58,789 nucleotides of DNA, from assembly GCA_016709845.1 (NCBI GenBank), contig JADJMA010000027.1, positions 1 to 58,789 on the forward strand. The letters are read 5' to 3'. Shown here piece by piece: positions 39,431 to 49,923 of this stretch. Below the pieces are notes generated by a model that saw nothing but the letters and a program-made list of their open reading frames with translations, was not told the DNA's origin and made no database searches. Source of the stretch: Flammeovirgaceae bacterium. Its GTDB lineage: Bacteria; Bacteroidota; Bacteroidia; Cytophagales; Cyclobacteriaceae. Every line of letters begins with the position of its first letter. Position 1 is the stretch's first letter. Made by a program: the position numbers and the translations under genes.

Positions 39431-40657
39431 CTATTCTTCTTCCTCACTATTTTCATTTTCAGATAGTATATCATAAGTTCCCTTAACAACAATATTTGCA
39501 GTTTTCGTATCGAAATTATCCGGAAGAATTACAGCGGTATAACCTGATTCACTTACTCCTGTTTCAATTTCCAGCATTTCAAATGTAAATTCTCCAGGGT
39601 TTTCTTTCGAGTCTTTAGCAGAATTTGCATTTGGCATCGAGATACACCTCATAATATATTTTTTGCCCTCAAAACTTGCAATAGCCTGATCTGGAAGTGC
39701 CGGGGTTTCCAGTGCTTCAATTTCAACTATTGCCTTTAAAAAGTACCAGGGTAATAGCTGGCTATCCTCTTTCACCAAATGGCAATGAACACGAACAGTT
39801 CGTTCTGCACTTATCTCACGCCCAATCAAATGAATGGTGGCCATTCTTTCTTTAGATTCATTGCCTAGTGTAAAGCGTACTTGCTGGCCTACTTTTTAAT
39901 TTGGGCACGTCCTGTTCAAATACTTCTAATTCTGCATGAAGATGTTTAGTATCAACAATCTCAAACATTTGATCGCTGGGGTTCACATATGCACCAATGC
40001 TTACCAATATTTTCGTAACATATCCGCTAATGGGCGCATAAATATTAATTGTACTATGAATATCCCCTTTCTCAAGTGAAGCGAAAGGAATATTGATCAT
40101 CTCTAGCTTCTTTTTGAGGCCATTTACTTTGGCAGAAATACTAAGGAAATCGGATTTGGATTGTTGTAAAGTTTTTTGCGCGTTTACATTTTCCTTGGCG
40201 AGTTCCTGCTGACGCTGATATTCTGTTTCAAGAAATTCCATCTGACTCTTACTTTCCAGATAGTCCTGCTGAAGTTGTATATAACTTTTTGGTCTTGCAT
40301 CACCGCTACCACCTGGCCCTTGTTCACATAAGTTCCTGCAAAAAGATTTGTTGATTTTAAAAAACCACCAAGTGGTGCAGAAACCAATGCCAGACTTTCA
40401 GGGCGGAACATCAAGTGCTCCGCTTACTTTCCTTGCACCGCTAATTTTTACATTTGAATTTTGCCTAGTTCAATGCCCGTGTTTTGATATTGCTCTTGTG
40501 AAAACTGAACAACATTCTCTTCTGTTTTAGTTGTGTCTGCCGAACTTTTATCTTCGTCAATTTTTTGCATCTGAAGTTTTTTGTTCTCCGCACGATGTTG
40601 AGAATAAAGCGACAGAAATAAAAGAAAGGCAAATAATTTATATTGGATTTTCATCAT
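39431..40657 (-). CDS. CusB-like periplasmic adaptor of a heavy-metal RND pump, frameshifted
   Basis: MMKIQYKLFAFLLFLSLYSQ is the signal region. VVQFSQEQYQNTGIELGKIQ is the usual start of mature Bacteroidetes metal-RND adaptors. Then come the barrel-sandwich and hairpin parts (LGGFLKSTNLFAGTYVNKGQ; QELAKENVNAQKTLQQSKSD), the lipoyl/beta-barrel part (INIYAPISGYVTKILVSIGA) and the membrane-proximal domain (MATIHLIGREISAERTVRVH; PALPDQAIASFEGKKYIM). About 409 residues. Breaks lie near 40440, 40240 and 39870. It follows the pump gene by 22 bases in the same direction and completes a tripartite efflux complex. Confidence 0.88.
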
Positions 40658-40679
40658 GATTCTGTTTTAATTTTACTTG

Positions 40680-43600
40680 TTATTTTTTACCGATAAGAAA
40701 TTCTATTGTTAATATGCTCTGGTTATACTGGTTGAGCGATTGCAGATAACCTTCTTTAATAGTAAGCGCTCTTTGCAACCCTAAAAGATATTCAGTATAA
40801 TTAATCTCTCCTTTACTAAAAGCAGTTTGTACCTGCTTCAGAATTAAATCAGCATTGGGCAGCGCTGATGATTCATAGTAGTCAAGACTGCTTTTATTTT
40901 TAAGATATTCCTGCGCAGCTTGCAGATACTGACCACGTAGGTTTGTTTCATAAAGGGCATAATTACTTCGGGCAATATCAGTATTAATTCTACTGGCCTG
41001 AACGCGGGCAGCATAAGGCCCAAACAACAAGGGAATACTTATACCAACCTGAAACCCGGTAAAGCGATTGCTACTTGTTGCCGTTTCCGAATTCTGCAAT
41101 GGAATACCAATAAGCGTTTGACTAAAGTAACCAACTAAAAAATCCGGGAGTGCTCTGGCCGAAGCAACTTTCCTTTCCAGTACCGCTGTATTGGTTTGTG
41201 CGTTCAGGTATTGAAGCAACGGATTATCACTAATCAAGGCAGAATCTGTTACAATAGAGAAATCTCTTTTAAAGATTTTATGATCAGCAACGGTTACCGG
41301 TTCTGGGCTGTTCACAAGCGTTTTCAATTGACTCAGGTAAATTTGAATATCAGACTCACTAAGACGGAGCTGATTTTTAACTTCGTTTCGTTGTGTCTCT
41401 ACAGATGTTTTTTCCAGCAGGTTACTCTCTCCGGTTTTATATCGCAGGGAAGCGGAGCGAAAGAAACCTTCATAAAGACTATCCTGTTGCAGAAGTAATT
41501 GTTGTCTTGCATATTGGAACATTAACTGATAGTAGACTTGCCGCACCTGAAAAATCAATTCATTTTCAGTTGCTGCTTTTTTCAATTCGCTTCCCCGGAT
41601 CATCGATTTCCCTAATGCACTTTGCGCAGTGAAAACTGTAGGGAATGGAATACTTTGCGAAGCAGAGATATTATTATCCTTATAAAAACTGTTGTATTGT
41701 CCACCCATATAAACAATACTTGTCTTCGGTATTTCAAAGGCGGTTCGTTTCAACTTTTGATTGTATTGAATTTCCAGGCCGGCAGATCGTATTGAAAAAT
41801 TATTCTGCAATGCAGTCTGCGTGGCCTTATCTAAAGTCAAGGGCACTTGCTGAGCATACCCGGTACCGCCAATAAACATCAGTATTATGATGACAGGCAA
41901 AACAGTTGGTTTCATAGTTTCTTTTTTTATTTTTTCAAAGAATGTATAGAGAACCGGCAGCACAACAAGTGTAAGGATGGTAGAAGTGATAAGACCACCG
42001 ATGACAACAGTTGCCAAGGGTTTTTGTACTTCTGCACCCGCTGACGAAGATATTGCCATTGGCAAAAATCCTAGCGATGCTACGGAAGCTGTCATCAACA
42101 CCGGTCGCAACCGTATTGAGGTTCCTTTTAAAATAATTTCTTTTAAATCTGTCAGACCCTCTTTTTTAAGACGATTGAATTCGGCTATAAGTACAATGCC
42201 ATTTAGAACAGCAACACCAAACAGTGCAATGAATCCTACTCCGGCAGAGATACTAAACGGCATCCCTCTAACTAAAAGTGCAAACACCCCACCAATAGCC
42301 GCCATTGGTATCGCGGAGAAGATCAGAAAAGATTGCTTGATAGAACCAAAAGAGAAATAAAGGAGGAGCAGTATTAACGCTAACGCAATAGGTACAGCTA
42401 CTGAAAGTCTTTTTTGTGCTTCCTTCAGATTCTCAAATTGACCGCCATAGGTTATGAAATAGCCAGTAGGCAATTTTATTTCTTTAGCAATATTTGCTTC
42501 GATTTCTGTTACTACACTTGCAATGTCTCTGCCTCTCACATTGAAGCCAACAATTATTCTTCGCTTGGCATCTTCGCGTTGTATCTGATTTGGCCCTTGC
42601 CTGAATTCGATATTCGCTAAATTCTCCAGTGGAATCTGATTTCCATCAGGAGAAGTGACATAGAGAGACTTGACATCTTCAATACCTTGTCTATTTTCTT
42701 TTGACAAGCGAACAACCAATTCAAACCGTTTTTCTCCCTCGTAAACCAAGCCTGCCGATTGGCCTGCGAAGCCAGCATTAATTGCTTCATTAACGGTGCG
42801 TATGTCTAATCCATATTTGGCAACCTGATCGCGATTAATAGTAATTACAATTTGAGGCAACCCCGTAACCTTTTCAAGATAAATATCTTTCGCACCTTCA
42901 ACCCTTGAAACGATTTTTCCAATTTTTTCTGAAAGAACGGTTAGCTCGTTCAGATCTTCTCCGAAAATCTTTATACCAACATCCTGTCGTACACCAGAGA
43001 TAAGTTCATTAAATCGTAATTGAATGGGTTGCGAAAAACCGAACGTAACACCTGGCACAGCTTCCAATGTTTCTGCCATGCTATTTTGAAGTCCTTCTCT
43101 GGTATAATCTGTTTTTCCATTCAGACCTGTCTTTAAGAATAATGGTCCAAGTCACATGATTCCATTGGCATGGGATCGGTAGGGATTTCCGCTGCGCCAA
43201 TCTTGCCCACAATTTCTTTAATTTCCGGATACTTTTTTAATTAGAATCTCAGAAGCAAGTGTTACTTTGTCTATTGTTTGAGATAAAGAACTACCGGTAA
43301 GCAAACGTGTCTCAACGGCAAAGTCACCACTCTTCAAGCGTAGGAATAAATTCTCCGCCTAACCTGCTAAAAATAATACCGCTTACTGCAAGCAAACCTA
43401 TTGCTGATAAAAGTACGGTTAATCTGTATTTAAGCGCACCGTTTATGATGGGAGAATAAACCCGCTGGATTGCGTCCATCATCCTGTCAGAAAAATTTCG
43501 CTTATGTGTGGTGTTTTTGCTAAGGAATGCAGCAGAAATCATGGGAACATAAGTCAGTGATAGAATAAATGCACCAAGAATAGCAAACGATACAGTTTGT

Positions 43601-45031
43601 GCCATAGGCCTGAACATTTTTTCTTCTATACCTACCAATGCTAATAAAGGAAGATAAACTATTAAGATAATAATTTGACCAAAGGCCGCTGACCCCATCA
43701 TTTTGTTGGCTGATCCTTCTACCTCTAAATCCATCTCAGACTGTGTGAGTTTAGTTTTAAACTTTCCATGGGCAAGCTGATGCATGGTAGCTTCTACAAT
43801 AATTACAGCGCCATCTACGATCAATCCAAAATCTATCGCTCCGAGGCTCATCAAATTGCCCGAGACTCCAAATAAATTCATTAAAGAAATGGCAAAGAGC
43901 ATAGCCAATGGAATTACTGAAGCTACAATAAAACCTGCTCTGAAATTTCCAAGAAATAAAACGAGCACAAAGATTACGATGAGCGCTCCTTCAATTAGAT
44001 TTTTTTCAACTGTGTGTATTGCCCGACCGACAAATTCACTGCGATCCAGAAACGGTTCAACGATTATCCCTTCCGGTAAGGTCTTTCGTATCTGATCCAT
44101 TTTTGCTTTCACACTGGCTACAACATTGTTTGAGTTTTCCCCCTTTAACATCATTACAATTCCTCCTACCGCTTCACCAGATGATTTTTTTGTGGTACGC
44201 GTTAAAGCGCCATAACGTACGGAGTTTCCTATTTGTACTGTTGCAATGTCTTTGACCAGGATGGGAATACCCTGGGCTGTTCTTTTTATAACTATTTTAC
44301 TGATGTCTTCAATACTGGCTATTAACCCTTCGCTTCGAATAAAATAAGCATTCGGTTTCTTATCAATATATGCTCCGCCAGTATTCTGATTGTTATTCTC
44401 AAGCGCAGTAAAAATATCACTGAACTAAATTGTAGCTGCTGCAACGGATCAGCGCGATCTCATATTGTTGCCAGCAAACCGACAAAACTGTTGACTTCGG
44501 CAATTCCCTGAGTACCTAATAGCTGACGCCTGACAATCCAATCCTGTATGGTTCGTAAATCAGATGCATTGTATTTTTTCTCATACCCCGGTTTGGCATG
44601 TATCACATATTGATAAATTTCTCCCAGACCTGTTGATATGGGTGACATTTCTGGTGTGCCTACTCCTGGAGGAATATTATTATTCGCCTCGCCAAGTTTT
44701 TCATTGACTTGCTGACGAGCCCAGTAAATATCCACATCATCGTGAAACACAACGGTAACAACAGACAATCCAAATCTTGACATTGACCTGATCTCCAGTA
44801 GTTCAGGAATAGTGGCCATTGTTTGTTCAATGGGAAAGGTGATCAACCGCTCTATTTCCTGGCCAGCCAGTGAAGGACTGAGTGTAATTACCTGAACCTG
44901 ATTGTTGGTGATGTCAGGTACAGCATCTATGGGAAGTTGCTTAATTGAATAGCCCCCATGTTATAAGGCCTAACGTAAAGAGCCCAATAATTAATTTATT
45001 ATGAATTGAAGTGAATGATTTTATCGAGCAT
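40680..45031 (-). CDS. CusA/CzcA-type RND metal efflux pump fused to a TolC-like outer-membrane factor, frameshifted
   Basis: The N-terminal RND part starts MLDKIIHF and includes VQVITLSPSLAG, TFPIEQTMATIPELLEIRSM and VDIYWARQQV. The central part has SLMNLFGVSGNLMSLGAIDF and GLIVDGAVIIVEATMHQLA, the metal-RND proton relay helix. The second half (PIQLRFNELISGVRQDVGIK; FIALFGVAVLNGIVLIAEF) ends about residue 1040. The same open frame continues into a new signal-like helix (TVLPVIIILMFIGGTGYAQQ) and a full TolC-type factor with hairpins (AARVQASRINTDIARSNYAL). About 1450 residues. Breaks lie at 44950, 44460, 44430-44160, 43330 and 43080-43230. The RND-TolC fusion occurs in other Bacteroidetes. 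Confidence 0.92.
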
Positions 45032-45034
45032 AGT

Positions 45035-45187
45035 TTAGAGATTATGATTAAGGTTCATATTTGACAATAAGTGCGAAATGATAATTAATGCGAGTATGAA
45101 CAAGGTCAACAGTGAAAGCAGCACATATTGGATTACTGTTCTTAACTTACTTTCTGGTTTAGTCCTTGTCGTTTTTACTTTCTTCAT
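45035..45187 (-). CDS. 50-residue single-helix membrane peptide upstream of the RND pump
   Basis: The frame from the ATG at 45187 is intact: MKKVKTTRTKPESKLRTVIQ, a helix (YVLLSLLTLFILALIIISHL) and a short polar end, with the stop at 45035. A basic N-terminus before one helix predicts N-in topology. The pump start follows after 3 bases, so it should be co-translated. It may be a small accessory subunit, but size and AT-rich coding make the call tentative. Confidence 0.55.
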   Translation of the reverse strand: MKKVKTTRTKPESKLRTVIQYVLLSLLTLFILALIIISHLLSNMNLNHNL

Positions 45188-45196
45188 TTACCTACA

Positions 45197-45223
45197 TATA
45201 CTTATACTTATACTTATACTTAT
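45197..45223. repeat. Hexanucleotide tandem repeat (tatact), 4.5 copies
   Basis: Four exact copies of tatact from 45197 to 45220 plus a partial copy. They lie 10 bases upstream of the ATG of the 50-residue peptide (45187), within the probable promoter and ribosome-binding region of the pump operon. Confidence 0.85.
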
Positions 45224-45278
45224 TTCGAGTTTGAGCTAGGAAGAAAAACGAATCATCTGTTATCATCTTAATAATTCA

Positions 45279-45422
45279 TTAATGATGAAGTATATGATTC
45301 CTAATCCTGAGTATTACAAAAATTGTCATGAGCAGGATGATAATAAAGCCGCAGATTAAGCTTACGATCTGGAAACCAGTACGTTTCGTTTTCTTGCGCT
45401 TAGTAATTTTGCGCTTAGCCAC
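45279..45422 (-). CDS. 47-residue basic single-helix membrane peptide
   Basis: The frame starts with a GTG at 45422: VAKRKITKRKKTKRTGFQ, 9 basic residues in 14, then a helix (IVSLICGFIIILLMTIFVIL) and RIRNHILHH, with the stop at 45279. The layout resembles the 50-residue peptide 90 bases downstream, which argues that both are real and related in role. There is no homology that I can name. Confidence 0.45.
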   Translation of the reverse strand: MAKRKITKRKKTKRTGFQIVSLICGFIIILLMTIFVILRIRNHILHH

Positions 45423-45429
45423 AGATTAA

Positions 45430-46083
45430 AATTTTACGAAAAAGGAAATAAGATTCAGATTTAATCTGAATGCAGGGAAAGCCTAAGCGGCTTTAGGAGG
45501 TTGCCAGATGACAGAAGAGTTGCTTAACAATGGTCTTTCCTTATATGGGATAAGAAATCTTGTATTATGAGCAACGAAAGTAAGGACAACATTTGAAACA
45601 CAGTCAATTAAGGAACAAAGCTGCAAACAAGAATAAATACAGAAGGCTCCAAATATCCTTCTCAAGAAGTATGGTTATGATCGGATTGACTAACAACAGG
45701 CCTACCAATTTTTTTTTCATCTAGGCATGTTTTGCCATCACCTACACACACTACACACGCATAGGATAGAACGCCAAATGCGAATATATAAGAGCATCTG
45801 AAAATTTAGAATTGCATTACCTAAAATCTCTACAAAGCAAAAATGAAGTATAAAAACCTTGCAATGGGGGTTGAAAAACCAAAAAGGGAAGTTTTTGAAC
45901 TAAAAGTAAACATCTAGCTAGCATCGCTTTCCGCGACTTGTAATATAAGAAAGTCAATCCCAGACTCCTCAAACACCTTTCCGGCCGATGATCATCCCCG
46001 AATGCCGCAGAAAGTGACTTGTATGACTTCATAGTCTTTCAGGGAGAAATGAACAGGAGGCATTTAATGGCTTTCTGATCATA
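45430..46083. other. No recognisable gene
   Basis: All six frames give only short unrelated stretches. The longest (reverse 45817-46032) shows no domain or start context. The region lies between the metal efflux operon and a restriction-gene remnant and is probably decayed or error-rich DNA at an island border. Confidence 0.6.
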
Positions 46084-46950
46084 GGAGGGTTGGTCTAAGA
46101 AAATTCTACACTGTGCCCCCGAATCTGACAACTACGTGCCGAAGTTCAAAACCCCTGAAGGTTTTATGGATAATATTATGTTGCTAGCAAATTTCTGGCG
46201 GTATATCAATACAGGCATAAAACCGGAGGAAGAGGAGTACATTATTTCGGTAGATGCCCAAAAGTATTTACGCTGCCTTATGTGTTATCCAAACAATTTT
46301 GCAAGTATCAGCTCACTTTGGGTATTTTTTTTAGCACAAATAAGAATTCAAAAAGCTTTTTTTTTTTGAAACGACTTTAGTGAATTCCCGCAGCTAATTG
46401 CAGCTTTTCTGTTTGTTAAATTTATTGATGCGCCATCAGTTAATGCGATCAAAGACGACATCTATGTTGCTTGTATTTCAGTTTATCAGCAACAAGGATT
46501 GCAATTTAAATTTGAACTTCATCCGGATAATGTCAAAGCACAAATTTCAAGTCATTCTTCTTCTAGAATCTCTAGCATTGATCCTACTAGATGCTTATTT
46601 AAACCCCACGCAAACACAAGTGATTCCGACAACATTTGAAATTGAACATATTTTTCAAAAAATGGCAAAACACAAATTACCACGGATGGGATGAAAAGGA
46701 TGCGCAAACATTTCTGGATAGATTCGGTAATAAAATTGCGTTTGAGAAGAAACTTAACATTCAAGCCGGTAATGGATATTTTGGAGTAAAGAAAAAAAGG
46801 TATGCTGTCTCCGGCATTTCAGTTGTACAGGATCTAAGCAATTACCCCAAAAAAAAGATTCGGTCAAAGAAGATATATATAGATCGCGAGAAAGAATTTG
46901 TAACACGCCTAGTTGATTTCTTTGAAAAGGCCATCTATAAATTTTTTTAA
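46084..46950 (+). pseudogene. C-terminal remnant of a GmrSD-type (DUF262/DUF1524) restriction protein
   Basis: The frame opens after a stop at 46081 with SDNYVPKFKTPEGFMDNIM and shifts at a T-run (46364). It then reads FPQLIAAFLFVKFIDAPS and EIEHIFQKKWQNTNYHGW, then NIQAGNGYFGVKKKRYAVSG. The EIEHI...W and KKLNIQAGNGYFG patterns are the HNH-type DUF1524 nuclease region of GmrSD proteins, which cut modified phage DNA. The N-terminal DUF262 (ParB-like NTPase) half is missing, so this is a true truncation as well as being frame broken. About 290 codons remain of a normal 550-700. Confidence 0.65.
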
Positions 46951-46957
46951 CGTATCA

Positions 46958-47237
46958 TCATTGCTTTTCATAGTTTACAACTTCGCCGCCTGAATTGTAT
47001 CCAATAATTCGAAACAAACCTTCCGAGATCAAAAAGTAAATCATTTTAAATAACTCTGCCTTAATTGCACCATCAACTACTGTAAAAATTAAAGAATCAT
47101 TTTTCGGAGATTAAGACTAAGTCTCGTTGCAGGGATTGGTATTCAATGAACCGAACAAAACCGCTCTCAACTCCTCACTTAAAACTTGGGTTTCATCGGT
47201 ACTTTTCGTTTGTGTCTTTTCGTACAGTCTTTTTCAT
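46958..47237 (-). CDS. Hypothetical protein, frameshifted
   Basis: From the ATG at 47237: MKKTVRKDTNEK, then with shifts TDETQVLSEELRAVLFGSLN and IFTVVDGAIKAELFKMIYFL, ending IIGYNSGGEVVNYEKQ. About 92 residues. It starts 13 bases after the stop of the helical partner gene at 47251. No domain is recognised. It converges with the GmrSD remnant. Confidence 0.4.
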
Positions 47238-47250
47238 AAACCGATAGGCA

Positions 47251-47658
47251 TTATTTTGATGACTTGGCGTTTGGCTTCTTAGAAACTTTACTCTTTATAG
47301 CCTTTCTATCTCTTGCTTTAATCAATGCAGCATAAATTTTCAGCGCCCTTCTTGTTATTACATCATCATTTGCGCTCACGTTATCCGACCATTTTTGCAT
47401 AAGGTCAAAATACACTTTGAAAGTCTCATCTGTTCCGTCCCACATTTTTAAGCTTGCGAGAATCAGGCGATCAAGAAAATTTTCGAAATAACAAATCCTG
47501 GAAGCCAATAACATGTAAATGCTTAAAAGCATTCAGCTTTGAAGTTCGTGACGAATTAGAAAAATAGGAATTTCGATCTCCCGTGGAATCTTAATATTCG
47601 GAGAGCGAACTAATCGATAGCCATGTCTAAAATTCAAGGGAATAGAAAAGCTTTTCAT
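47251..47658 (-). CDS. Small helical protein, paralogue of the one at 49582, frameshifted
   Basis: The start at 47658 reads MKSFSIPLNFRHGYRLVRSP and IPREIEIPIFLIRHELQS. After a shift near 47530 it reads FLDRLILASLKMWDGTDETF, then YFDLMQKWSDNVSANDDVIT and RRALKIYAALIKARDRKAI. It lines up along its length with the 49582-49923 product (IDIQIPLYLIKEELKSRKLF; HLDSLILQIIGLDEDDDNV; YFDVMERRSKKIEADRDQIM). About 135 residues, mainly helical. No known domain. Both copies flank the nucleotidyltransferase-HEPN gene region. Confidence 0.6.
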
Positions 47659-47706
47659 ATGCAATTCCGATTTAAGGTTGATTTATAACGGTGTCACAAT
47701 AATTTT

Positions 47707-48364
47707 TTAAGACATCGTAAATGTTTTCAAACGAGGCTCTCCTTTAAGCATAAGATTGCCGTCACCTTCAAGAGCGGCATGCAACTCGTCTTCAACATGG
47801 AGTGATACTCCCCTGAATCTTTGATAGTCACTTTGCTTCAGACGTTTCAAGATCAATTCCCGTCAAAAGTTCCTGGCCCAGTATTCAGAATGTGCGCTTT
47901 ATCAGCGGAGCCGGAAATTTTAAGCTGCCTGTCTTTGTTATAGTAGCGTCAAGCGTGGAAACGTCAACATGAAGATCAATATGGCCCTTGCCATTTTGAA
48001 TGACACCCAGAAAGCCGCCCTCGATCGGTTCTTTGGCCGTGACATTGCCGGAATGATTAACAACCAGACCGCTCAGTGTCTTGTAGGTTACGTACCCCGA
48101 TAACGGCATAAGGAATAACATCAAAGGAGTCATTCTTGACTGTGATCCACAACCGTTTATCTTCGATCTTTGTTACAACGATATGCCCCATGTTCTCCTT
48201 TGATTCGATTCGAATGCTTTCGGTATTCCCTTTCTGAATAACAACGTCTGCGAAAGTATCTATGCCGATACTTTCAAAGTGCGAGACGTTATAGTTAGCT
48301 ATGAATAGATGTTCCTTTGATTGTTGAGGCTGCGATTCATCACGATCCTTTTTACGCTCTCTTC
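47707..48364 (-). CDS. DUF2807 (GIN domain) protein, N-terminus unclear, frameshifted
   Basis: Translations in successive frames give VSHFESIGIDTFADVVIQKG, then GHIVVTKIEDKRLWITVKND, then YKTLSGLVVNHSGNVTAKEP, GKGHIDLHVDVSTLDATI and LKISGSADKAHILN, ending EGDGNLMLKGEPRLKTFTMS. This right-handed beta-helix pattern (G-x-G-x-hydrophobic-x-hydrophobic) is DUF2807, the 'putative auto-transporter adhesin head' of Bacteroidetes, usually a secreted or surface protein. I find no signal peptide; the upstream part is unreadable. Breaks lie near 48130 and 47900 and in the last 60 codons. Confidence 0.65.
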
Positions 48365-48476
48365 ATTCCAAGCCTGATTAACCTTTTTCCATTTAAACTT
48401 CCAGTCCTGTAAAATTCAAGTACCTCGGTTTCCATAACCAGACCTCCGTTATCAATTAAGTCAAGCAGAAAAGGAT

Positions 48477-48671
48477 TTACTCTTTAACTGGTCTTTTGAT
48501 AAAGGCCTCTCTTACTAGCACCTGTTTTCCATAGATACGGTTACGATTGGCTGAATAGATAAGGAAATAACGAATAGCCATTGTTATTTCAGCACCGTCC
48601 GGATCTTCTACATCTTCATAAGATAGAACATTAACCACAAAACCTCTCCAAAAAATGAGGTATGGAGACAT
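48477..48671 (-). CDS. Hypothetical protein downstream of the nucleotidyltransferase-HEPN gene
   Basis: A 64-residue frame (MSPYLIFWRGFVVNVLSYED, then ITMAIRYFLIYSANRNRIYG). It overlaps the HEPN frame by 64 bases, and a one-base shift would extend it by about 35 residues. It may be a small separate gene or the true C-terminus of the HEPN protein. No domain is recognised. Confidence 0.3.
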   Translation of the reverse strand: MSPYLIFWRGFVVNVLSYEDVEDPDGAEITMAIRYFLIYSANRNRIYGKQVLVREAFIKRPVKE

Positions 48672-49578
48672 CCATAAATTCGCACATCTCGCAGAACTCT
48701 TTCCGGTATTTGAATTTTAATTTCCATCGGCAGTAGCTGTTTTAAATTGATTCCGTTTTCCTCACAAATTGCCAACGCCATGACTTGAAATTCATGCACC
48801 CGTTCAAGAAGCATAAAAACTTTATCACCAGACACACTATAGCTTTCCTTGTATCTCACATCTGAGTAAGCTCGTTGAAGAATATTAAAAAAGCTCCGCT
48901 TCTTCATTAGTTGATCTGGGGAATATTTGTTCAATCTCCGAGGTGTAACATTCTCGATCAGCATAAAAAGCTTTTTAATGCTGTGTGTGGTTGGCTTGTA
49001 GCCTAAGCATATTCTTAACAAGGCAATGCAGGTTAACTCGATAGCCTGATGAAACATGAATACGGCTACATCGTTCCTGCCTTCTGTGGCACAATCGCAA
49101 GCCGTTTCATAAAACATTTGGGCGAGATCGAATTTCCTTTGATTGCCTTCATTAAAAGATTTGTTGGTATCGCTACTTACAGGAACGCTTAAGGGAACCC
49201 GATTACTATCGTAGACAAGTACTCCATTGTTATAGAGTGTTGTGAAAAATGGATTGCCCTGCTCAAGGTTAATGTTAACGGCATCCATACTGTGGACTAC
49301 GGGGATCAGTCTGATGCTTTCATTAGAAAGATTTTCAACGATATCAGAAACAGATTCCCTTTTACCCTTATCCTTTTCCTGGAGAATGACGAGTAGATCA
49401 ATGGAAATGCCGGTTCACTTTTATTTCCATTTGAAAAGCTACTCCATCGTTCAATACACAATGTTCTTATTCCGTAGCAAATGATCTTTTCAGGCAGAAC
49501 AGACTCAACTATTCTGCCTACCGTTTCCTGAATGAGTTTACGCTGAGATTCTGTTATACAAGGAAGTACGGTCTTCAT
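48608..49578 (-). CDS. Nucleotidyltransferase plus HEPN domain protein, frameshifted
   Basis: The N-terminal part (from 49578) reads RIVESVLPEKIICYGIR, the start of a minimal nucleotidyltransferase. After two shifts ISIDLLVILQEKDKGKRE follows, then LIPVVHSMDAVNINLEQGNP. The expected G-S signature is degenerate (YGIR), and only D-L-L marks the metal site, so activity is doubtful. From about residue 120 a HEPN domain follows: KFDLAQMFYETACDCATEGR, VAVFMFHQAIELTCIALLRI, THSIKKLFMLIEN and AYSDVRYKESY. HEPN-nucleotidyltransferase pairs act as toxin-antitoxin or abortive systems. Here both are in one chain of about 323 residues, a known Bacteroidetes form. A helical partner gene ends 3 bases upstream. 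Confidence 0.72.
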
Positions 49579-49581
49579 AGC

Positions 49582-49923
49582 TCATTTACTTTTAATGTCG
49601 AACTGTTTTTTAATAGTTAGTATTTCATGGTAGGCTTTGACGGCCTGTTTCATTATCTGATCTCTATCAGCTTCAATTTTTTTGCTTCGCCTCTCCATGA
49701 CGTCAAAATATTTGTCCGAGACATTGTCATCATCCTCATCAAGGCCGATGATCTGAAGGATCAGCGAATCCAAATGAGGTTCAAAATCACAGTCAGTCAT
49801 CCCCAATTCTTGTAGCATGTGGAAGAGCTTTCTGCTTTTCAGTTCTTCTTTTATCAGATACAAAGGGATCTGAATGTCGATGGGCATTTTAATTAATGGG
49901 TATGTTGGATTCTTTAGTTTCAT
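49582..49923 (-). CDS. Small helical protein upstream of the nucleotidyltransferase-HEPN gene
   Basis: An intact frame. The ATG at 49923 (MKLKNPTYPLIKMPIDIQIP) is preferred over the ATG at 49947. It continues LYLIKEELKSRKLFHMLQEL and HLDSLILQIIGLDEDDDNV, then YFDVMERRSKKIEADRDQIM and VKAYHEILTIKK. About 113 residues, helical and charged. It is paralogous to the product at 47251-47658. The stop is 3 bases before the nucleotidyltransferase-HEPN frame, so it is very likely translated with it as a partner. Confidence 0.7.
   Translation of the reverse strand: MKLKNPTYPLIKMPIDIQIPLYLIKEELKSRKLFHMLQELGMTDCDFEPHLDSLILQIIGLDEDDDNVSDKYFDVMERRSKKIEADRDQIMKQAVKAYHEILTIKKQFDIKSK

Noticed and set aside
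45197..45223. Possible CRISPR-like array
   Set aside because: The units are only 6 bases with no spacers; it is a simple tandem repeat.
45817..46032. Reverse frame of 71 codons that looked like a transposase remnant
   Set aside because: No catalytic or helix-turn-helix pattern could be found, and no flanking inverted repeats.
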